A stretch of 32,477 nucleotides of DNA from Clostridiales bacterium. Lineage in GTDB: Bacteria > Bacillota > Clostridia > Christensenellales > Pumilibacteraceae. Position numbers and translations under genes: made by a program. The notes beneath the pieces are model-generated. The model ran no database searches. It had not been told where the DNA came from and worked only from the letters and a program-made list of their open reading frames with translations. Location of the stretch: contig JAFLVB010000011.1 of NCBI GenBank assembly GCA_022508465.1, forward strand, positions 1 through 32,477, given 5' to 3'. Shown here piece by piece: positions 28,513 to 32,477 of the stretch. How positions within the stretch are numbered: the stretch's first letter is position 1; each line of letters opens with the position of its first letter.

Positions 28513-28768
28513 GCCTTTTTAATAAAAATTATAAAATTTAAAACGGCAAAAAAGCGTAGCAATTTCCACGCCTTTTTGCTATGTACGTCGCACCCATGGA
28601 ATCGGTATAAACACAGTATATATTAATGTAGTTGCTTTGTCAGCACTTACCAATATTTTTGGTAGAAATTCGCTCGGCTAAAGTTGGAGAGACGGAGACA
28701 CCCCTTGCACAGATGAGTCTATGATGCCGATAAGTTCGTCACACCCTTGCTAAGGTGGTCTAAAAAGG
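28513..28768. other. Non-coding stretch between thi promoter and exchanger gene
   Basis: No gene is visible. A 12-bp inverted repeat at 28546-28579 (GCAAAAAAGCGT/ACGCCTTTTTGC, one G-T pair) resembles a terminator on the minus strand. Further right (about 28675-28760) short complementary pieces (GACG/CGTC, CACC/GGTG) could make a folded leader for the exchanger gene, but I recognise no riboswitch class and no clear promoter. Confidence 0.4.
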
Positions 28769-28805
28769 TTAAAAGTTTTTTGCTTACTTTTTTACAAAAA
28801 AGTAA
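28769..28805 (+). repeat. 37-bp repeat, copy 1, upstream of the exchanger gene
   Basis: TTAAAAGTTTTTTGC, one variable base, then TACTTTTTTACAAAAAAGTAA. Identical to 29898-29934 except for one base. In this copy flanking bases extend the hairpin to GCTTACTTTTTT/AAAAAAGTAAGC (28782-28807). It ends 35 bp before the start codon of the next gene. Confidence 0.85.
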
Positions 28806-28840
28806 GCCATATTTCGACAAAACCTGCAATATATTAAGAT

Positions 28841-29788
28841 ATGGCTATAAATATCTTTTTATTTACATTAGGCTTAATACTAATAATTGTCGGCGGGAAC
28901 TTTTTTGTAGATGCGGCGGTGTGGCTATCCGAAAAGCTGCTTGTTCCAAAGTTCATTATCGGCGCGACGATTGTCAGCCTTGCCACCACCCTGCCCGAGC
29001 TTATCGTATCTATAATCGCAACGCTAAGCGGCAAGTACGAAATGGCTGCCGGCAATGCAATAGGCTCGATAGTTGCTAATATCGGACTTATCCTTGCAAT
29101 AAGCATAGCCGTTATGCCGTGCGAAGTTAAAAAATCCGGACTAATCCTAAAGTCCTGCTTGCTCCTTGGATCGGCTTTTGTGACTTTGTTCTTTTCGACA
29201 CAAGGCACGCTGGGGATTATTCCCGCCGCCATTTTACTGCTTTTATGGCTTAGCTTTATGGCTATTAACCTTATTGACGGCAAGCGTGCCGAAGATGCTG
29301 CACCATCGCTACATACACCCGTAAGCGGCAAAGAAATAGCAATAAGTATGATAAAATTCGGTCTTGGAACGGCAGGCCTTGTATTTGGCAGCGACCTGCT
29401 TGTTGATCAAGGCAGCGCTATAGCCTCCTCACTCGGCGTGCCCGAAGGCATTATCGCCGTGACGATAGTCGCCATAGGAACAAGCCTCCCCGAACTTGTA
29501 ACGACGATCACAGCGCTATGCAAAAAGCAAGCGTCACTCTCTATCGGCAATATTTTAGGCGCAAACATTATGGACATAGCGTTAATAATGCCAGTATGCG
29601 CGTTTATCTCGGGCGGTCTTATCATAAGCAGACAGACGCTGCTGCTTGATTTGCCCGCTTGTATATTACTTACTATCGTTGCATTTAATGTGCCTGCTTG
29701 TCGCAAAAAATATTCGAGAGCTATCGGCATCAGTCTGCTTATAATGTATGCCATATATTTAACTCTGCTTTTGACATTTTTTAAATAA
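28841..29788 (+). CDS. CaCA-family sodium/calcium (cation/H+) exchanger, YrbG type
   Basis: 315 residues, about ten membrane helices in two inverted halves. Both alpha-repeats are visible: GATIVSLATTLPELIVSI with GNAIGSIVANIGLIL (residues ~41-85) and VTIVAIGTSLPELVTTI with GNILGANIMDIALI (~205-250). The Glu of each (S/T)LPE motif binds the cation. A hydrophilic loop of ~15 residues (DGKRAEDAAPSLHTPVSGKE) separates the halves. The protein would extrude Ca2+ or exchange it for Na+/H+; ion choice cannot be read from sequence. Start ATG at 28841 has no good ribosome site (TTAAGAT only). Preceded by the 37-bp repeat. Confidence 0.9.
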   Translation: MAINIFLFTLGLILIIVGGNFFVDAAVWLSEKLLVPKFIIGATIVSLATTLPELIVSIIATLSGKYEMAAGNAIGSIVANIGLILAISIAVMPCEVKKSGLILKSCLLLGSAFVTLFFSTQGTLGIIPAAILLLLWLSFMAINLIDGKRAEDAAPSLHTPVSGKEIAISMIKFGLGTAGLVFGSDLLVDQGSAIASSLGVPEGIIAVTIVAIGTSLPELVTTITALCKKQASLSIGNILGANIMDIALIMPVCAFISGGLIISRQTLLLDLPACILLTIVAFNVPACRKKYSRAIGISLLIMYAIYLTLLLTFFK

Positions 29789-29805
29789 ATTTTGTAAAAA
29801 TACGC

Positions 29806-29833
29806 TTTACTTGTCCCAAAAATGTGGTACAAT
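29806..29833 (+). promoter_or_regulatory. Probable promoter of the alpha/beta hydrolase gene
   Basis: TTTACT (29806-29811), 16-nt spacer, TACAAT (29828-29833). The leader of ~110 nt would carry GCAAGCTTGC, the hairpin GGCT/AGCC (about 29861-29870) and the 37-bp repeat. A TTGACA at 29771-29776 has only a poor -10. Confidence 0.5.
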
Positions 29834-29897
29834 ATAATTGCAAAGCAAGCTTGCATATAGGGCTAAAGCCGAGCTTAATAATAAGCAGTGGTCTCCC

Positions 29898-29934
29898 TTA
29901 AAAGTTTTTTGCCTACTTTTTTACAAAAAAGTAA
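29898..29934 (+). repeat. 37-bp repeat, copy 2, upstream of the hydrolase gene
   Basis: 36 of 37 bases identical to 28769-28805, same orientation, ending 15 bp before the hydrolase start codon. The palindrome TACTTTTTTAC/AAAAAAGTA can form a hairpin; its T-run sits inside, so it is not a classical terminator. Confidence 0.85.
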
Positions 29935-29949
29935 AGGACAGGTAACAGT

Positions 29950-30915
29950 ATGGATATAGCTAAATTCGTATTCGATGCCATTGACGTCGCATTCGACAAG
30001 AGATTTAACAAATACTTTTATATAGAGGGCGCGGACGATGTGGTAATCACCAAAGACGTGCTATATAGCTACGCCGACACCAAGACGTGTCTACTCGACT
30101 ACTACTATGTGCCTAAAAAGAAGGGGCTATACCCTGTTATTTTTAATATCCACGGCGGAGGATTTATGGCTGGCGGCAAGGAATATCGCCGCGCGCTTTG
30201 TACTTGGTACGCAGTAGACGGACTTTTTGTTATAAATGTCGACTACGGTCTTTGCCCCTCCTGCCATTTTCCCACCCCCATATTGCATCTTGTCGAGGCT
30301 CTTAACTGGGTAGTAAAAAACGCCAAGCGTCTTCGTCTCGACCTTAGCCGCATGGCGGTATGCGGCGATTCGGCTGGCGGATATTACGCCGCTATGCTTG
30401 CTGCCATCACTCAAAGCGAACAAATGCAAAAGGCTTTTAAGGTCAAAACCAAAGCAAAGTTCAGCGCTGCCATACTTAACTGCGGTCTATACGATATCCA
30501 CGAATCGCTCAATCGCCGAATGTTATTAGACCTTAATAAAAAGATTTTTACTTCTTATACGGGCATTGAAGAAAGCGAATTCAGCGAATACAAGTACAAG
30601 GATTTTTGTTCGCCCTTGCCGTTTATAACGGATGGCTTTCCGCCCACCTTTATTATTTACGCCGAGAGGGATATTTTTTGCGGCGGTCAGGCGGAACATA
30701 TGATAAAAGAGCTTGAAAAGAACGACATCTATTACGAAAGCTATCATTCGGTATCAATGCGACGCAACCATTGCTTTTCGCTTGACTGGGCTAATCGTGA
30801 AGCAAAAGAGGTCAACGCCCTACTCAAAGACTTTGTCGGCAAAATGGTGGACGGCACTCTACCACGCCGACAATCGGAAACGGATATTTGCATACGAGAG
30901 TGCGAAAAAGCATAG
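29950..30915 (+). CDS. Alpha/beta hydrolase, hormone-sensitive-lipase-like esterase
   Basis: 321 residues. The oxyanion motif HGGGF (residues 68-72), the nucleophile elbow GDSAGG (Ser141), the Asp in YAERDIF and the His in RRNHCFSLDW give a complete catalytic triad in the order of HSL-family (family IV) carboxylesterases. No signal peptide, so cytoplasmic. Likely substrates are small acyl esters, but the sequence does not say which. Weak ribosome site (AGG 7-11 nt upstream). Followed after 41 bp by a glycosyltransferase gene that has its own promoter. Confidence 0.9.
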   Translation: MDIAKFVFDAIDVAFDKRFNKYFYIEGADDVVITKDVLYSYADTKTCLLDYYYVPKKKGLYPVIFNIHGGGFMAGGKEYRRALCTWYAVDGLFVINVDYGLCPSCHFPTPILHLVEALNWVVKNAKRLRLDLSRMAVCGDSAGGYYAAMLAAITQSEQMQKAFKVKTKAKFSAAILNCGLYDIHESLNRRMLLDLNKKIFTSYTGIEESEFSEYKYKDFCSPLPFITDGFPPTFIIYAERDIFCGGQAEHMIKELEKNDIYYESYHSVSMRRNHCFSLDWANREAKEVNALLKDFVGKMVDGTLPRRQSETDICIRECEKA

Positions 30916-30920
30916 CACCA

Positions 30921-30950
30921 TTCACATAGTCTAAAGATTTTTTATACAAT
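30921..30950 (+). promoter_or_regulatory. Promoter directly before the glycosyltransferase start codon
   Basis: TTCACA (30921-30926), 18-nt spacer, TACAAT (30945-30950). Only 6 nt separate the -10 from the ATG at 30957, so the mRNA would begin at the start codon. Confidence 0.6.
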
Positions 30951-30956
30951 GGTTAT

Positions 30957-31973
30957 ATGAATACTTTAAGTCTATGTATGATTGTAAAAGACGAGGAGCT
31001 TGCTCTCCCGCGTATACTAAAAGTCGCCGGAATCTTTGCCGACGAAATTATTATTGTAGATACAGGCAGTACCGACCGCACGGTAGAAATTGCCAAGAAA
31101 GCGGGCTGTAAAGTTTATCACTTTGAGTGGATAAACGACTTTTCGGCTGCGCGAAATTATGCGTTTTCGCTTGGAAAAAGCGACTATCTGATGTGGCTGG
31201 ACGCCGACGACGTCATCACTATTCCACGCGCTCATATGATATCTGCGCTAAAGATGTCGCTAAACGCCGACGTTGTTATGCTACCCTATCATATGGGCGA
31301 CCCGCCATCGCTCGTTTTTTGGCGCGAAAGGATAATAAAACGCGACCTGGGGTTAACTTTTAAGGGCAGAGTGCACGAGGCGATCGAGGTAAAGGGCAAA
31401 ATAATTTACGAAAACATCCCCATTGTCCACGACAAAATCAAGCCTTCCGACCCTAAGCGCAACCTTAATATTTTTAAGGAAATTCTTGCCAAAACCGGAA
31501 CTATGGAGGGACGTGAGGCGTTTTACTACGGCAGCGAGCTATATTACAACGGCATCAACGATGACGCCGATTTTTGGCTAAGAAAATTTTTAAGCGGTTA
31601 CGGCAATAGCGCAGATAAAGGTCAGGCTTCGCTATTCCTTTCGCGTATTCAAAAAAACGTGAATGATAGACGTGATGTGCTTATCGGCGGCATTAAGTTT
31701 ACCTTTGCCCCTGATCTACTTTGCGAGCTTGGTGAAACGTTTATGGCAGAGAAAAATTATAGAGCAGCAAAGGCCTGCTTTATGACCGCGCTTGTCGCCG
31801 ACGAAAAAATCACTTTTAGCAATCCCGACTGCAACGGATATTTGCCTCATATACGTCTTTGCTACTGCTATTGGCATCTTGGCGACAAAATCAAATCAAA
31901 ATATCACAACGATATGGCGCTAAAATTTAAGCCTAATGACCGTTTTGCAAACATTAATGCCTCCCTATTTTAG
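30957..31973 (+). CDS. Family 2 glycosyltransferase with C-terminal TPR-like repeats
   Basis: 338 residues. The GT-A fold is clear: LSLCMIVKDEELALPRIL at the N terminus, IIIVDTGSTDRTVEIAKKAG, WINDFSAARNYAF and the metal-binding DxD in WLDADDV (Asp82, Asp84). FKGRVHEAIEV at ~139-149 is the usual acceptor-side block of this GT2 subgroup, which includes peptide S-glycosyltransferase SunS-like and other protein glycosyltransferases. The C-terminal third has TPR-like helices (GREAFYYGSELYYNG; CELGETFMAEKNYRAAKACFMTAL). No membrane helix. The next gene encodes a Thr-rich collagen-like protein, the kind that is O-glycosylated in spore-formers, so this enzyme may modify it (inference). Confidence 0.9.
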   Translation: MNTLSLCMIVKDEELALPRILKVAGIFADEIIIVDTGSTDRTVEIAKKAGCKVYHFEWINDFSAARNYAFSLGKSDYLMWLDADDVITIPRAHMISALKMSLNADVVMLPYHMGDPPSLVFWRERIIKRDLGLTFKGRVHEAIEVKGKIIYENIPIVHDKIKPSDPKRNLNIFKEILAKTGTMEGREAFYYGSELYYNGINDDADFWLRKFLSGYGNSADKGQASLFLSRIQKNVNDRRDVLIGGIKFTFAPDLLCELGETFMAEKNYRAAKACFMTALVADEKITFSNPDCNGYLPHIRLCYCYWHLGDKIKSKYHNDMALKFKPNDRFANINASLF

Positions 31974-31983
31974 GAACAGTCAG

Positions 31984-32004
31984 CCATTTTTAGCAATAAA
32001 ATGG
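31984..32004 (+). other. Hairpin before the collagen-like gene
   Basis: CCATTTT/AAAATGG (31984-31990 and 31998-32004), 7-bp stem, 7-nt loop, no T-run after it. May stabilise or weakly terminate; the AAAGGAGG of the next gene follows 9 nt later. Confidence 0.45.
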
Positions 32005-32029
32005 TAGTGTACAAAAGGAGGAATTTACA

Positions 32030-32477
32030 ATGTTTTATTGTAACGATAAACAAAACGGATGTAGAAGGCACTGCGGTTGTGACGATGCGTGTTGCAATAG
32101 TTGCTGCGGCAGCTGTGGCAGCTGCGTAGGCCCTCGCGGTCCGCGTGGTCCTGTTGGCCCTGTTGGCCCTCAAGGTCCGCGTGGCATTGCAGGTCCTATC
32201 GGGCCTAGAGGAGCGACCGGCGCTACGGGTGCAACAGGTGCTGCCGGTGTGGCAGGGCCTACTGGTCCGACAGGTGCGACCGGCGCGACTGGTGCTACAG
32301 GTCCGACAGGTGCAACAGGTGCTAATGGATTTAGCATACTTGGTCCCACCGGGCCCACTGGCGCAACTGGCGCTACGGGTGCAACAGGTGCTGCCGGTGT
32401 AACAGGACCGACTGGTCCGACAGGTGCAACCGGGCCTACTGGTCCGACAGGTGCTACAGGTGCTAACGGTGCTGCCG
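32030..32477 (+). CDS. Cys-rich collagen-like (Gly-X-Y) surface/exosporium-type protein, partial
   Basis: The ATG at 32030, 8 nt after AAAGGAGG, opens a frame that stays open to the window edge (149 codons). The N-terminal ~33 residues are Cys-rich ([17 protein letters not shown], then [12 protein letters not shown]), followed by a Gly-X-Y region: first [17 protein letters not shown] triplets, then [17 protein letters not shown] triplets rich in Thr at position Y, with one short break [12 protein letters not shown]. This is the pattern of BclA-like spore-surface and related bacterial collagens, whose Thr residues carry glycans and whose Cys cluster would cross-link or anchor the filament. The C-terminal trimerisation domain, if any, is outside the window. 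The DNA repeats of the Gly-X-Thr codons are likely prone to length change. Confidence 0.88.
   Translation, partial: MFYCNDKQNGCRRHCGCDDACCNSCCGSCGSCVGPRGPRGPVGPVGPQGPRGIAGPIGPRGATGATGATGAAGVAGPTGPTGATGATGATGPTGATGANGFSILGPTGPTGATGATGATGAAGVTGPTGPTGATGPTGPTGATGANGAA

Noticed and set aside
28590..28768. Possible manganese (yybP-ykoY) or sodium riboswitch before the exchanger
   Set aside because: The region has some complementary pieces but I could not find the conserved core of either class.
32145..32402. Val/Leu/Gln-rich frame inside the collagen gene
   Set aside because: A frame-shifted reading of the Gly-X-Y codon repeats; the frame from 32030 has the ribosome site and the protein pattern.
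32180..32477. Repeats resembling a CRISPR array
   Set aside because: The periodicity is 9 bp codon-triplet repeats without unique spacers; no cas genes. No CRISPR array was seen elsewhere.

Overview
The window comes from a low-to-moderate G+C Gram-positive chromosome, most likely a member of the Clostridia, possibly an uncultured gut lineage (inference). Support: strong AAGGAGG ribosome sites, TTGACA/TATAAT promoters, one-chain glycyl-tRNA synthetase, rpoB-rpoC with a TPP-riboswitch thi operon, BspA-type leucine-rich lipoprotein, an XRE regulator joined to surface Ig-like domains, and a Cys-rich collagen-like protein. Both window ends cut genes (coaX on the left, the collagen-like gene on the right).

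Layout. 1-1035: minus-strand operon of an ECF transporter S component (probably pantothenate) and coaX, behind a ~145-nt leader RNA with two mutually exclusive pairings. 1092-1414: a small Cys-rich hydrophobic protein. 1543-3044: glycyl-tRNA synthetase. 3060-4378: BspA-like lipoprotein with a tandem 14-bp site upstream. 4567-12496: rpoB-rpoC plus a 51-codon ORF, behind a promoter and a leader that contains an 86-bp palindromic three-arm element. 12588-17455: a very large peptide-binding-type lipoprotein and purA, each with its own promoter. 17606-20515: a 925-residue XRE-transmembrane-Ig-like protein. 20518-21013: a repeat-rich patch with one intact tRNA-Leu(CAG), two tRNA-Leu-like broken copies interrupted at the same D-loop position by related inserts, and a 136-bp element whose terminal inverted repeats match the tRNA 3' end. 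21024-22866: divergent amidohydrolase and 2-hydroxyacid-dehydrogenase-like genes with palindromes between them. 22882-28512: the thiamin operon thiS-thiF-rhodanese-thiG-thiH-thiE/tenI-thiC under a TPP riboswitch. 28513-32477: Na/Ca-type exchanger, alpha/beta hydrolase (both preceded by the same 37-bp repeat), a family 2 glycosyltransferase and the collagen-like protein.

How the genes fit together. The thi genes make hydroxymethylpyrimidine phosphate (ThiC) and thiazole phosphate (ThiS, ThiF, ThiG, ThiH, with a rhodanese as likely sulfur carrier); the ThiE/TenI-like enzyme acts at the thiazole or coupling step. The S component and CoaX would import and phosphorylate pantothenate for coenzyme A. 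The glycosyltransferase beside the collagen-like gene suggests a glycosylated filament on the spore or cell surface.

The most unusual material is non-coding: compact structured elements with a closing stem and three internal hairpins in the rpoB leader, the thi leader and beside tRNA-Leu, and the candidate attenuator before the S-component gene. All foldings were made by eye.
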